The position numbers were made by a program, and so were the translations under genes. Positions 8,801-17,113 of a DNA stretch of 64,000 nt are shown in pieces (positions within the stretch are counted from its first letter, which is position 1; every line of letters begins with the position of its first letter). Source of the DNA: CAVVFX01 sp963747535 (lineage in GTDB: Bacteria > Acidobacteriota > Terriglobia > Bryobacterales > Bryobacteraceae); contig CAVVFX010000026.1 in NCBI GenBank assembly GCA_963747535.1, positions 103,359 through 167,358 on the forward strand, in the 5' to 3' direction. The notes beneath the pieces were generated by a model. The model saw only the letters and a program-made list of their open reading frames with translations. It was not told the origin of the DNA and searched no databases.

Positions 8801-10419
8801 GCTTGCGATCAGGTGTACTGGCGTTGGCTGCGGTGACTTGCGTCTCGGCGCAGTCGGGAGGCGAACTACGGTTCTGCCTCCGCGCCGATCCCAAGACGTT
8901 CGATCCGCTCCTTGCCGAAGAGGAACCTTCCGACACCATTCGCTTCCTCACCGGCGGCGTCCTGATCCGCTTTAACCGTCAGTCTCAGCAACTGGAGCCC
9001 GAGTTGGCCACCGCCTGGACGGTTCGCGATCATGGGAAACGCATCGACTTCGCGCTCCGGCCGAACGTGCGCTTCTCGGACGGCACGCCCTTCGGCCCGG
9101 CCGATGTCATAGCCGTCATGCGACGGATCATGGCTCCCGACCTGCACTCCGGGATAGCCGATTCCTTCCGTTCCGCGGGAGGAAATATTCAAGCTGAGTC
9201 CGGCGGGACGAACGAAGTTTCCATACTCTTCTCCGCGCCCGTGGCCGGACTGGAACTCCTTTTCGACGAGCTCGCCATCTCCTCGAGCCGGGCGAGTTCG
9301 CCCCAGAGTGCAGTTCTCGGACCGTTTATGCTCGCCGAGCATAAGGGGGGACAGTACGTTCTTTTGCGGCGCAACCCGTACTACTGGAAAACGGACTCGC
9401 GCGGCAGGAAACTCCCCTACCTCGATTCGCTGCGGATCGACATTCAAGCGAATCGCGAAACCGAGTTGCTGCGATTCCGCCGCGGAGAGCTGCAGTTGTT
9501 CGACAAACTGGAGCCGGAAGCGTATCAGCGCCTCCTGAAGGAAGCGCCATCGACCGTGCGCGACGCGGGACCTTCGCTGGATGCGGAGTTCTTCTGGTTC
9601 AACCAGACCCCGGACGCTCCTTTTCCCGCGTACAAACGGAAGTGGATGCAATCGAAACTATTCCGGCGGGCCGTTTCGGCGGCGGTTAACCGGGACGATA
9701 TCGTCCGGCTGGTTTATCGCGGCTACGCTCATCCCGCCGCGGGTCCGGCATCGTCGGCGAACGCTCTCTGGTTCAATTCCAAGCTGACCCCTCAAAGGTA
9801 TGATCCGCAACTGGCCCGGAAGCTCCTCCAGGAAGACGGCTTCCGGCTCGACGGTGAAGGGTTACGCGACCGCGAGGGGAATCCAGTGGAATTCTCGCTC
9901 ATCACCAACGCCGGATCGAACACGCGGACGCAGATCGGAGCCATGCTGCAGCAGGATTTGAAAAAGATTGGAATCCGTCTTAATTTCACGCCGATCGAAT
10001 TCCAGTCCCTCATCGAAAGAATCACCCGAACCCAGCAATACGAGGCGTGTCTCTTGGGCCTTTCGAATACCGAGCTCGATCTTCCCAACTCTCAGATGAA
10101 CCTGTGGCTGAGTTCCGGGACTCTTCACGCCTGGAACCCCAGGGAAGCAAAGCCGGCCACCCCGTGGGAGGCCGAAATCGATCGGTTGATGCAAACCGCC
10201 CATACGTCGATGGACCGCAATGTAAGGAAGGCGGCATTCGACCGCGTACAGGAGCTAATTGCGGAACAGGCGCCGATTGTGTATCTGGTGCATCCCGACG
10301 TGCTCGTGGCCGTGTCGCCGTCAGTGCGCAATGCCGCGCCTTCGGCGTTGGCGCCGCATCTGTTCTGGAACATTGAATCGCTTTGGCTGGACGGTGCCGG
10401 GCAGCGGAGGAAAAATTAG
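8791..10419 (+). CDS. Extracellular solute-binding protein of the peptide ABC transporter (SBP family 5)
   Basis: A 542-residue binding protein of the DppA/OppA type (family 5). The N-terminus (about 20 residues, ending in CVSA) is a short signal peptide, and the ADPKTFDPLLAEEEPS segment with the following LEPELATAWTV and IDFALRPNVRFSDGTPF segments is characteristic of the family. I chose the GTG at 8791, which overlaps the permease stop and has GGAG six bases upstream, rather than an ATG at 8716 that lies inside the permease gene. It would bind the substrate (oligopeptide or similar) in the periplasm and deliver it to the permeases encoded upstream. Confidence 0.88.
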   Translation: MGIGLRSGVLALAAVTCVSAQSGGELRFCLRADPKTFDPLLAEEEPSDTIRFLTGGVLIRFNRQSQQLEPELATAWTVRDHGKRIDFALRPNVRFSDGTPFGPADVIAVMRRIMAPDLHSGIADSFRSAGGNIQAESGGTNEVSILFSAPVAGLELLFDELAISSSRASSPQSAVLGPFMLAEHKGGQYVLLRRNPYYWKTDSRGRKLPYLDSLRIDIQANRETELLRFRRGELQLFDKLEPEAYQRLLKEAPSTVRDAGPSLDAEFFWFNQTPDAPFPAYKRKWMQSKLFRRAVSAAVNRDDIVRLVYRGYAHPAAGPASSANALWFNSKLTPQRYDPQLARKLLQEDGFRLDGEGLRDREGNPVEFSLITNAGSNTRTQIGAMLQQDLKKIGIRLNFTPIEFQSLIERITRTQQYEACLLGLSNTELDLPNSQMNLWLSSGTLHAWNPREAKPATPWEAEIDRLMQTAHTSMDRNVRKAAFDRVQELIAEQAPIVYLVHPDVLVAVSPSVRNAAPSALAPHLFWNIESLWLDGAGQRRKN

Positions 10420-11199
10420 CTGTCCGACCCGGTTCTTGAAACGGATATCTCGGTCGATTATCCGCAAAAAGCGGGCGTCCTGCGGCACGCCCGCATCACC
10501 ATAGGTCCGGGGGAGATTCTCGGTCTGGTGGGGCAAAGCGGGTCGGGCAAGAGTACGCTGGCGCTTGCCATCCTCGGATTATTGGGTCATACCGGCGCCG
10601 GTGTGAACGGCCGGACGATGCTTCTCGGCCGCGACTTGATGAACTGCGGCCAAAGCCGGTTACGGGAGGTACGCGGGCGGCTCATCAGCCTCGTGCCGCA
10701 AAGTCCCCTGGCGGCCCTGAATCCCGCTCTGCGCATCGAAACTCAGTTGCGGGAGGCTTGGCGTGCGCATTCGCGGGAGCCCTGGTCCCGCCAGAAAGAA
10801 CGTGTCGCGCGGTTGCTGGAAGGCTCCGGTCTCTCGTCGCAGGAAGCGTTCCTGCGTCGCTTTCCGCGCCAACTCAGCGTAGGGCAGGCGCAACGGGTGC
10901 TGATCGTGATGGCGCTGCTGCACGGGCCCCCGCTGCTGATTGCGGACGAACCCACCAGCGCGCTGGACGTGATTACGCAGCGGGAGGTTCTCGATCTGCT
11001 GGCCGGCATCGCCACCGACCGCCGCATGAGCATGTTGTTCATCTCGCACGATCTTCCAATCGTTGCCGCAATTTGTCACCGTCTCGCAATTTTGCACCAG
11101 GGTGAAATTGTGGAGTGCGGGACTGTAAAAGAAGTACTCTCGAACCCCCGGCATCCCTATACGCAACAGCTCATCGCCGCCGCGCCGAAATGGCTATAG
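10420..11199 (+). CDS. Peptide-type ABC transporter ATPase, probable CTG start
   Basis: A nucleotide-binding subunit, 259 residues if started at CTG 10420. Walker A is GQSGSGKST (about residues 38-46), the Q-loop is LVPQSP, the signature is LSVGQAQR (canonical LSGGQ with one change), Walker B is LLIADEPTSALD, and the H-loop is FISHDL. The frame opens directly after the upstream TAG, and the first possible ordinary start (GTG 10531) would cut into Walker A. CTG 10420, with GGAGG nine bases upstream, is therefore the likely start. The usual second ATPase and the C-terminal oligopeptide-transporter domain are missing, so it may work as a homodimer. Confidence 0.82.
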   Translation: MSDPVLETDISVDYPQKAGVLRHARITIGPGEILGLVGQSGSGKSTLALAILGLLGHTGAGVNGRTMLLGRDLMNCGQSRLREVRGRLISLVPQSPLAALNPALRIETQLREAWRAHSREPWSRQKERVARLLEGSGLSSQEAFLRRFPRQLSVGQAQRVLIVMALLHGPPLLIADEPTSALDVITQREVLDLLAGIATDRRMSMLFISHDLPIVAAICHRLAILHQGEIVECGTVKEVLSNPRHPYTQQLIAAAPKWL

Positions 11200-11230
11200 A
11201 CTAACAGCCTGTGCCAGAAGTCAAGAATCA

Positions 11231-11398
11231 TACTACTAATAGTCTGAACTTTCGCCGGTCGCGAAGAATTGTGGAGTAGGCCCTTGGCCTGCCGTAGGGC
11301 AGACCATCGTTTTTTGTGGTCCGGGGCACCCTCTGGGTCGGCTGCGAAGCAGCCGTTCTTGCGGCTTGCCGCTTTACGGAGTAGGCCCTTTAGCCTGC
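11231..11398 (+). repeat. Mosaic of repeat families C, A and C
   Basis: A family C copy (11231-11293) is followed by a family A copy (about 11295-11360, hairpin plus GGCTGCGAAGCAGCC) and by a second short family C core (11376-11398). The rest of 11200-11818 shows no convincing gene; two frames (opening near 11541 and 11614) read into the first gene of the next operon, but without a ribosome site or family resemblance. The promoter of the operon at 11819 must lie in this stretch. Confidence 0.75.
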
Positions 11399-11818
11399 GT
11401 CGACTTCTGCCACAGGCTGCTGACCCGGGATGGACTCGCCCCCGGATTAGTGACGACTTACCGCATTTATCACGCTATTCGCGATCTTTTTTTGAGTTTC
11501 GACCGGCGGTCGTGGAGTTTATTCCCGGAATTCTGCCGGCATGTTGCGCGTCACAGCCCGCGAAGCCCGTAACTCTATGAAAACTTGGGTAGCGGGTAAC
11601 GGGAACCGAACCAGTGGCCATGGCCAACACGACGCTGCAGGTGGCTGTTGTGCCGGGGAAACGTTCGGATCTCCGGTCACGCCGGCATGCGTTCGACTTC
11701 TCGCTCATGGTATTTTTTTTGGAAGCGTTCCCGGGAGCTTGTAACAAATATCCCAAGCTTGGTACAGTGGGAGCATTGGGGCAAATCCCGTCTGATGGCG
11801 GCCTATATCGAAGGTTTA

Positions 11819-12184
11819 ATGGAGCAATCCAATGCTCTTGCGGCCAGGTTGAGTGCCGGGGGTATTAACTGGGAACGGATGGCCGCGGAATTAGTTGACG
11901 GCATGCTACTGGCGCCGAATTTTGAACACAGCATTCTCGACAAGTTGAAGGGAAAGCCAGGAGGCCTTTCTTTGATAGAGGTACGGGTTTCCCTGGGAGC
12001 GCAAAAAGGGAAGGCGAAAGCCGAATTCGATCAGGCCGTTCTGTCCCTTTACAAAGATAGACGCGTTTATCTTGACCGGCACGACCATCCATTGCGGCTG
12101 AGCGATGCCGAGCGCCGGGACCTCGTCTTCGACGGAGCAGGGAGCTACTATGTCGGAATCACCTTGCGGGGTGATTTTGACTAA
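11819..12184 (+). CDS. Small protein, first gene of the FtsK-nuclease operon
   Basis: A 121-residue soluble protein that I do not recognise. Its second half (SLIEVRVSLGAQKGKAKAEF, then SLYKDRRVYLDRHD) has the helix-turn-helix then beta-hairpin rhythm of a winged-helix domain, with an arginine- and lysine-rich recognition-like helix. ATG 11819 follows an AAGG four to five bases upstream; an in-frame ATG at 11795 would add eight residues. The stop overlaps the next gene by 35 bp, so the two are translationally linked. It might be the DNA-binding or specificity subunit of the complex made with the two ATPases; that is inference. Confidence 0.6.
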   Translation: MEQSNALAARLSAGGINWERMAAELVDGMLLAPNFEHSILDKLKGKPGGLSLIEVRVSLGAQKGKAKAEFDQAVLSLYKDRRVYLDRHDHPLRLSDAERRDLVFDGAGSYYVGITLRGDFD

Positions 12185-14126
12185 TCCATTTTCCAACTGG
12201 ATAGTCGGCGACCCCTGGGACAGCGAGGAAGGCGATGTCTCCGAAATTGGGCGCAAGGCGTTCCAGACGTGCCTGGAAGCGATCGAAACTACGGCAGAGC
12301 GGCACAAGAGCACTTCGGTGCTTTTGTATGGCGAGCCCGGTTCTGGGAAGACGCATTTAATACGGCGCCTCCGCACCCATCTGGCCCTGCGGCGATCTGA
12401 AAGATGTCCCCGCACCATCTTCATTTACGTCCGGATGGAAACTTCGGCGACGATGATCTGGAGGCATATTCGACGGCGCCTGGTGGAAGACCTTCTTCGG
12501 CCTGCGAGTTCCGACAGCACCCAGCTATACGGCCTGCTGATGCAGCGGCTTGCCATGCCGGGCTCCCGGGGCGCCTTGCTCGACGAATGGAAGCGCGAGA
12601 TCTCGGATGGCGCGCCTTTGAACCGGGAGGTGTTCGCCGAAGTCCTGGAGATCATCCTCAAACATATTCCCGCCGACGATCTGCAGACCCTCGAAATCTT
12701 CGATCAGCTCGACGGAGAACAGGACCTTCCGTGGGAATTGCGGCAGGCGCTGAGGCACGTAACGCATCACCGTCACGAGACGTTGACTCGTGCCTGGTTG
12801 CGGGGCGATTCGTTGGCGGAAGCGGACCTCGGCAGAATCGAAATCTCCACCAGGGAAGATGATGCCGGCGATGTCGAGGACCGCGCCAGGCTTATCGTCG
12901 TGGCACTGGCCAAATTTATTGGACCCGGCACACCCATCGTGCTTTGTCTCGATCAGCTCGAAGCCCTGGAAACGCCCCCAGGCGACTTGTCGGGCTTTGC
13001 GGCGCTTGGCAGAGCCGTGAGCACCTTGCACGATGGGACGGTCAACGTGGTGCTCTTGTCCTGTATCCAGAGTTCCTACCGCCAAAGCCTGGAGAATGCC
13101 GGGAAGGCCAACTTTGCGCGGATTGCCGAGTTTGAAGGGCTCCTCCCCCTGCTTGGGCGTGAGGAGGCGGCAAGGCTGCTCCAGTCGCGGCGCACCTTTG
13201 CCGCCAATCCGGCGATGGGCCGTGGCGAAGGCCCACTTTGGCCCTTTCAGGAAGCGGACCTCGTCGATGTGTTCGATCAATCGGGCCTCGCCAGCGCTCG
13301 CAGAATCTTGAGCAAGGCGTCCGAAAAATTTGGCCAGGACCCCGGGTCGGTTTCGGAATTCCTCGAGTCCGAGTGGCACCGGCTCATGGACGAAGCGTCG
13401 CATGCGGAGGCCAACGATGTCGATCAAATCCTTGATGACGGGATCAAGTCGCTGGCGAATTTGAAAGGGAAACACTGGCTGACCAAAGTGACGGCGGGGG
13501 ACATCAGTTTCTTCGTGCGGAGCCCGTCTGGCGATATTGCGGTCAGCTTATGCAACCACAAGAATGTCAGCGGCCTGGCTAACCAACTGAGACGCTTGAA
13601 AGACCTCAAACCGGGCGAACGCCACGCGCGGCTGGTGATCTTGCGCGACCCCCGGCTTCCCATCGGCAGGGCTGCCCGAGCGACCCGCGGCTATGTAGCC
13701 GATCTGGCCCGCACCGGCGCACGGCTGATTCATCCGTCTCTCGAGGCGTTGTACGCACTGGACGCGCTTCGCCGTCTCATGGCAGCCGCGAAGTCGGGAA
13801 ACGTGACATTGAAAGGTGAATCCATCCGGACCCAGACGGTGGCGGAGTGGATTACCAGCCATCTTCCCGATTCACTCGAAGATTTCCTCCAGGAGATTAC
13901 TGCCTCGGCGGCTCTCCCTCTTCCCCGGGACGTGTCGAATCGGGAAGACCTTCTCGAATTGATCGAACAACGCTGCGTGATTCCCGTAAATGATGCCGCT
14001 AACGAGCTGAATCTATCGGGAGGCGAGGTTTTGCGCCTCCTTTCCGATTCACCGGATCTGGTGGGACTGCTGGAAGGTCCGCCGCAGGTTTTGTACCGGC
14101 TGGTTCCTCCAGCGCTATGGATGTAA
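12150..14126 (+). CDS. P-loop (AAA/STAND-like) ATPase, second gene of the FtsK-nuclease operon
   Basis: A 658-residue protein. Residues about 1-320 form a P-loop NTPase with Walker A GEPGSGKT (Lys67) and Walker B LCLDQLEAL (Asp268), the latter in the DQLE form seen in AAA_16/STAND-like ATPases. Residues about 430-560 form a mixed alpha/beta domain (ARLVILRDPRLPIGRAARA, then LARTGARLIHPSLEAL), followed by a helical C-terminus with a possible winged helix (VNDAANELNLSGGEVLRLL). I chose ATG 12150, with GGAG five bases upstream, inside the end of the previous gene; the next gene begins 10 bp after its stop. It is probably a motor or switch subunit partnering the FtsK-like protein. I do not recognise it as BrxC, DndF/DptF or another named defence ATPase. 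Confidence 0.7.
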   Translation: MSESPCGVILTNPFSNWIVGDPWDSEEGDVSEIGRKAFQTCLEAIETTAERHKSTSVLLYGEPGSGKTHLIRRLRTHLALRRSERCPRTIFIYVRMETSATMIWRHIRRRLVEDLLRPASSDSTQLYGLLMQRLAMPGSRGALLDEWKREISDGAPLNREVFAEVLEIILKHIPADDLQTLEIFDQLDGEQDLPWELRQALRHVTHHRHETLTRAWLRGDSLAEADLGRIEISTREDDAGDVEDRARLIVVALAKFIGPGTPIVLCLDQLEALETPPGDLSGFAALGRAVSTLHDGTVNVVLLSCIQSSYRQSLENAGKANFARIAEFEGLLPLLGREEAARLLQSRRTFAANPAMGRGEGPLWPFQEADLVDVFDQSGLASARRILSKASEKFGQDPGSVSEFLESEWHRLMDEASHAEANDVDQILDDGIKSLANLKGKHWLTKVTAGDISFFVRSPSGDIAVSLCNHKNVSGLANQLRRLKDLKPGERHARLVILRDPRLPIGRAARATRGYVADLARTGARLIHPSLEALYALDALRRLMAAAKSGNVTLKGESIRTQTVAEWITSHLPDSLEDFLQEITASAALPLPRDVSNREDLLELIEQRCVIPVNDAANELNLSGGEVLRLLSDSPDLVGLLEGPPQVLYRLVPPALWM

Positions 14127-14136
14127 TCGAGGGCCG

Positions 14137-16059
14137 ATGCCAGTTTCACTACTTGTGAGCCAAATTCGCGACCAGATCTTGCAGGCGGCAGGCGGCCCGG
14201 CGAAAACCATCGGCGGCTCGTCAAATCGCCTGGCTCGCTCGCTTTTCCATAGCGTGGCCGCCGATTTGTTTGGAAACCAGCCGGCTCTGCAGGCTGAGGC
14301 TGCCTTCGTGAATATCGACCCCGACCTCGCCAGGTGGCGCACCGCCTTGCGCGAGCATGTCTACCGTGTGCTCCTCGGACCGCGCTTACAGGCCAATCAT
14401 GCGGTGCTGCAACAGGCCAGTGCAGAGGTTACGGTGCTCTGGAATGCGCTCGAGGTTTTCACCGAATGGAGCGCCGAACTGCTGTATCGCGCCTGGCACG
14501 GGCGAAACTCCGCCCCCGCGGACCCTGGTAAATATGGCCCGGCGGCAACCGATCTGGGATCTCTAATGGCCGTCGAACAGACCCTGACCTGGACCATTAT
14601 GGAGCCGGGCTGGACCGACAGCGTGATCGTCACCGGCATTACCGACATAATTTGCCGGATTCCCGAAACGGACTCATGGTGCGTCGCCGAGTTCAGGACC
14701 GGCGACATGGCACCCGAGGCAGACGTCGCCCAGGCTTGCATCTATCACCAGATGCTGACCGCCAGCGAGGCCCTCCCAGGGTCGCTGATCCTCGTCTACT
14801 TCACTCCAGCTATCCACGAACACGTCTTTTCACCGCAGGATCTCCGCGCCATGGAAGCCCGGCTGGGGACCGGGCTGAAGACCGTGATCGGACGAATGGC
14901 GGGCGTGGTCCCGGAGCAACGCCGTGCGGGTGCGCACCCCTCACCGGAAAAGTTCCCGACATCGGCGCACCCTCGTGACCCGGAACCCTCCCATATCGAA
15001 CTTGGGCGTAAACTGCGCGACGTCTTCCGCCAGTTCAACGCTCCCATTGAATTCGCTGGTGACCCGATCGTCGGGCCGGCGTTTCTCCGCTTCCCGGTGC
15101 GGCCCGCCCGCGGGATTCGCCCGGAAGCGATACGCAAGCTCAGTACCGCGTTGCAGGTTCGTCTGGGCCTGAAGACGTTGCCCTTTATCCATAATCCGGG
15201 CGGCCGGATGGTGGTGGATGTCGAACGTTCGGACCGCGAGATCGTTCCCTTCAGTTCCGTTTGCGACCAACTCCCAGCCCAGGATCCGGTCGCGGGCTGT
15301 TCGAAGTTGCCGGTCGGAGTGGATCTCGAAAGAAAGCTGATGTTCGCCGACCTGGCCGACTCCGACAATTGTCATGTGCTGGTCGCGGGGGCTGCCGGCA
15401 GCGGCAAAACCGAATGGCTCCGCATGGCTATCGCCGGCCTCTTGATGACCAACACGCCGCGGACGCTGCGCTTGATCCTGATCGACCCCAACCGGAGCTC
15501 GTTTACCGATTTAGATGGCTCCGATTATGTCTGGGGGGGCGGCAAGATTCTCTATCCGGATCAGGTCAGCCCCGTCTCTACGTTGAACGACCTTGTGGAG
15601 GAAATGGAGAGGCGCTACCGCATGTTTCAGCAGAACGGCTTCGAAAACCTCCGGCAATACCATCAGGCGGGGAAGCAACTCCCGCGCATTGTCTGCGTCT
15701 GCGAAGAGTATTCGGAGCTTTTGAGTTACGGCCGGAAAGACATTGAAACCCGGATTCAGCGGCTGGGGCATAAAGCTCGCGGCGCCGGCATCCATATGAT
15801 TCTGACCGTGCAGCAGCCCAGCCGCGACATCGTGAAAGGAACGCTTCAGGCCAATATACCGGCTCGCATCGGATTTCGGGTGGCTAGTCCGATTGAATCT
15901 CGCATGCTTCTCGACCGCGCGGGAGCGGAGGAATTACTCGGCGACGGTGATCTGCTCTTCAAGGACATCGGAGAACCCGTGCGATTACAGGCGCCATTTC
16001 TGTCTCCGGACGAGCGTCACCGTTTATTTGGCCGTGGCAAACTCCCTAGTCTGACTTGA
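14137..16059 (+). CDS. Fusion of RecB/Cas4-like PD-(D/E)XK domain with FtsK/HerA-type DNA translocase ATPase
   Basis: A 640-residue protein of two parts. Residues about 100-260 resemble a RecB/Cas4-family nuclease: Asp170 in TGITDII, Glu185-Phe-Arg187-Thr-Gly in the place of the D/E-x-K motif, and Gln199-x3-Tyr203 (QACIY), the QxxxY signature of RecB nucleases. The catalytic Lys is an Arg here. Residues about 395-620 are an FtsK/SpoIIIE-type motor: Walker A GAAGSGKTEW (Lys424), a LILIDPN strand, Walker B VCVCEEYSELL, and a TVQQPSRDIVKG sensor segment, ending in typical FtsK GRIGFRVAS-like sequence (ARIGFRVASPIESRMLLD). There is no membrane domain, unlike cell-division FtsK. It ends the three-gene operon. 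A duplicate of its gene lies broken downstream. A DNA-translocating nuclease for defence or element processing is the likeliest role, by inference. Confidence 0.75.
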   Translation: MPVSLLVSQIRDQILQAAGGPAKTIGGSSNRLARSLFHSVAADLFGNQPALQAEAAFVNIDPDLARWRTALREHVYRVLLGPRLQANHAVLQQASAEVTVLWNALEVFTEWSAELLYRAWHGRNSAPADPGKYGPAATDLGSLMAVEQTLTWTIMEPGWTDSVIVTGITDIICRIPETDSWCVAEFRTGDMAPEADVAQACIYHQMLTASEALPGSLILVYFTPAIHEHVFSPQDLRAMEARLGTGLKTVIGRMAGVVPEQRRAGAHPSPEKFPTSAHPRDPEPSHIELGRKLRDVFRQFNAPIEFAGDPIVGPAFLRFPVRPARGIRPEAIRKLSTALQVRLGLKTLPFIHNPGGRMVVDVERSDREIVPFSSVCDQLPAQDPVAGCSKLPVGVDLERKLMFADLADSDNCHVLVAGAAGSGKTEWLRMAIAGLLMTNTPRTLRLILIDPNRSSFTDLDGSDYVWGGGKILYPDQVSPVSTLNDLVEEMERRYRMFQQNGFENLRQYHQAGKQLPRIVCVCEEYSELLSYGRKDIETRIQRLGHKARGAGIHMILTVQQPSRDIVKGTLQANIPARIGFRVASPIESRMLLDRAGAEELLGDGDLLFKDIGEPVRLQAPFLSPDERHRLFGRGKLPSLT

Positions 16060-16080
16060 ACGGAAGCGCCGGAGAGATCT

Positions 16081-16150
16081 TGGACCCAGCCTTTCAAGCA
16101 CCTGGCCGTCAGTCGAAAGGGCCGTAGGTTCGAGTCCTACCTGAGGAGCC
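16081..16150 (+). other. 3' part of a tRNA (possible integration site scar)
   Basis: A T-arm (GTAGG 16124-16128, loop TTCGAGT, CCTAC 16136-16140) followed by CTGAGGA and a GCC end at 16141-16150 is the 3' end of a tRNA. The complementary 5' acceptor strand (TCCTCAG) and the D-arm are not found upstream, so this is a fragment. A minus-strand frame over it reads VGLEPTALSTDG, the known artefact of tRNA ends. tRNA 3' ends are the usual attachment sites of integrases, so this could be one border of a lost or decayed integrated element; no integrase is seen in the window. Confidence 0.6.
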
Positions 16151-16270
16151 CAACATTCCTCCATTGATAATCCTGATAATCTGACGGATGGCCTTCGAAC
16201 AACGCAGTTGCTTTGCGTAACGATAGCAAGTCTTGTCACAACCGGTTGGCAGACCTGTCTGGTACGCTCG

Positions 16271-16621
16271 CTATTTCGGCTCGATGCGTCCCAGTGCCTC
16301 ATCCGTTGCTAGCTCCAACTCGCCGAGCTCACTCTCGTCCAGATTCCGAATCTTGGCCTGCAACGCCGACTTGGGGATGGCGCGCATCTGGAATGCCAGC
16401 GCAACGGAGTCCTGCGGCGGACCGCCAACTGGTGAGGAACCAATCAGCGCAGTACCGGCCAGGTTTGCGCGGTCAAGGTTCGTGGTGAGCGGAACCACCA
16501 GAATCGATTGGAGCACCTGCGTCAGCGTGTCGCTTTGCCAGATCACGACGGGCCTGCGCCCCGTCTGCTCCCGAGGCCGATACGCACCGAGGTCAGCCCA
16601 CCAGACTTCGCCGCGCTTCAA
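16271..16621 (-). CDS. MazF/PemK-type mRNA interferase toxin
   Basis: A 116-residue toxin. The start KRGEVWWADLG, the RRPVVIWQSD segment and the QSILVVPLTTN segment are the three conserved blocks of MazF/PemK endoribonucleases, which cleave mRNA. The TTG at 16621 is chosen because it gives the family's usual N-terminus, overlaps the stop of the antitoxin gene upstream, and follows a GAGGA site; a longer frame would begin inside the antitoxin. The insertion RANLAGTALIGSSPVGG is also usual in the family. It forms a two-gene unit with 16618-16839, placed between two copies of the FtsK-nuclease gene. Confidence 0.85.
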   Translation of the reverse strand: MKRGEVWWADLGAYRPREQTGRRPVVIWQSDTLTQVLQSILVVPLTTNLDRANLAGTALIGSSPVGGPPQDSVALAFQMRAIPKSALQAKIRNLDESELGELELATDEALGRIEPK

Positions 16622-16839
16622 CTCCGGTCCTCTGCTTCGAGTTCGCTGGCCCACTCCGCGAGACCCTGCTCAGCAAGGGCAAGGTCGCCGCCGTTCCCCT
16701 TCGCAAGCCTCATCAGGTCCCAGCGACCGGGGTCCGAGTGCCGCAGGACGATTATGTTTACACGCTCACCCGGGCGAAGGCCCAGCCGCTCTGAGGTCCG
16801 CAGCACGCCATTTTCGTATTGGGCTTCAACCATCCTCAC
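16618..16839 (-). CDS. DUF104 (AF2212-like) antitoxin
   Basis: A 73-residue protein (71 if started at the ATG at 16833). The N-terminal half VEAQYENGVLRTSERLGLRPGERVNIIV is the DUF104/AF2212-like antitoxin fold, a small beta domain, and the C-terminal half is acidic and helical (EQGLAEWASELEAED), suitable for wrapping a toxin. The stop overlaps the MazF start, so the pair is translationally coupled. It would neutralise MazF and probably autoregulate the unit. Confidence 0.75.
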   Translation of the reverse strand: MRMVEAQYENGVLRTSERLGLRPGERVNIIVLRHSDPGRWDLMRLAKGNGGDLALAEQGLAEWASELEAEDRS

Positions 16840-16892
16840 GACCGTAATCGTATCACGCGCCCAGGAGTCTGTCGGAGATAGATTTTAGGAAC

Positions 16893-17113
16893 TCCGGCAA
16901 CCGATCTGGGATCTCTGATGGCCGTCGAACAGACCCTGACCTGGACCATTATGGAGCCGGGCTGGACCGACAGTGTGATCGTCACCGGCATCACCGACGT
17001 AATCTGCCGGATACCCGAAACGGACTCATAATGCGTCGCCGGGTTCAGCGCCCGAGGCAGACGTCGCCCAGGCTTGCATCTATCACCAGATGCTGACCGC
17101 CAGCGAGGCCCAT
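16893..17113 (+). pseudogene. Decayed fragment 1 of a second FtsK-nuclease gene
   Basis: About 220 bp match 14549-14776 of the intact gene at roughly 95 percent by eye. The differences include a TGG to TAA change after the GACTCA block (an in-frame stop), and a deletion of about 15 bp exactly over the EFRTG catalytic block. It starts and ends abruptly. The neighbouring sequence to 17371 is unrelated to the intact gene. This is a relic of a tandem duplicate. Confidence 0.85.

Noticed and set aside
11541..11868. Short ORFs upstream of the FtsK operon
   Set aside because: They contain some protein-like phrases, but no ribosome site, family or stop/start coupling; they are more likely leader sequence.
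16024..16302. A 92-residue minus-strand ORF with VGLEPTALSTDG
   Set aside because: This phrase is the known artefact of reading the antisense of tRNA 3' ends; the frame runs over the tRNA fragment and the FtsK gene end.
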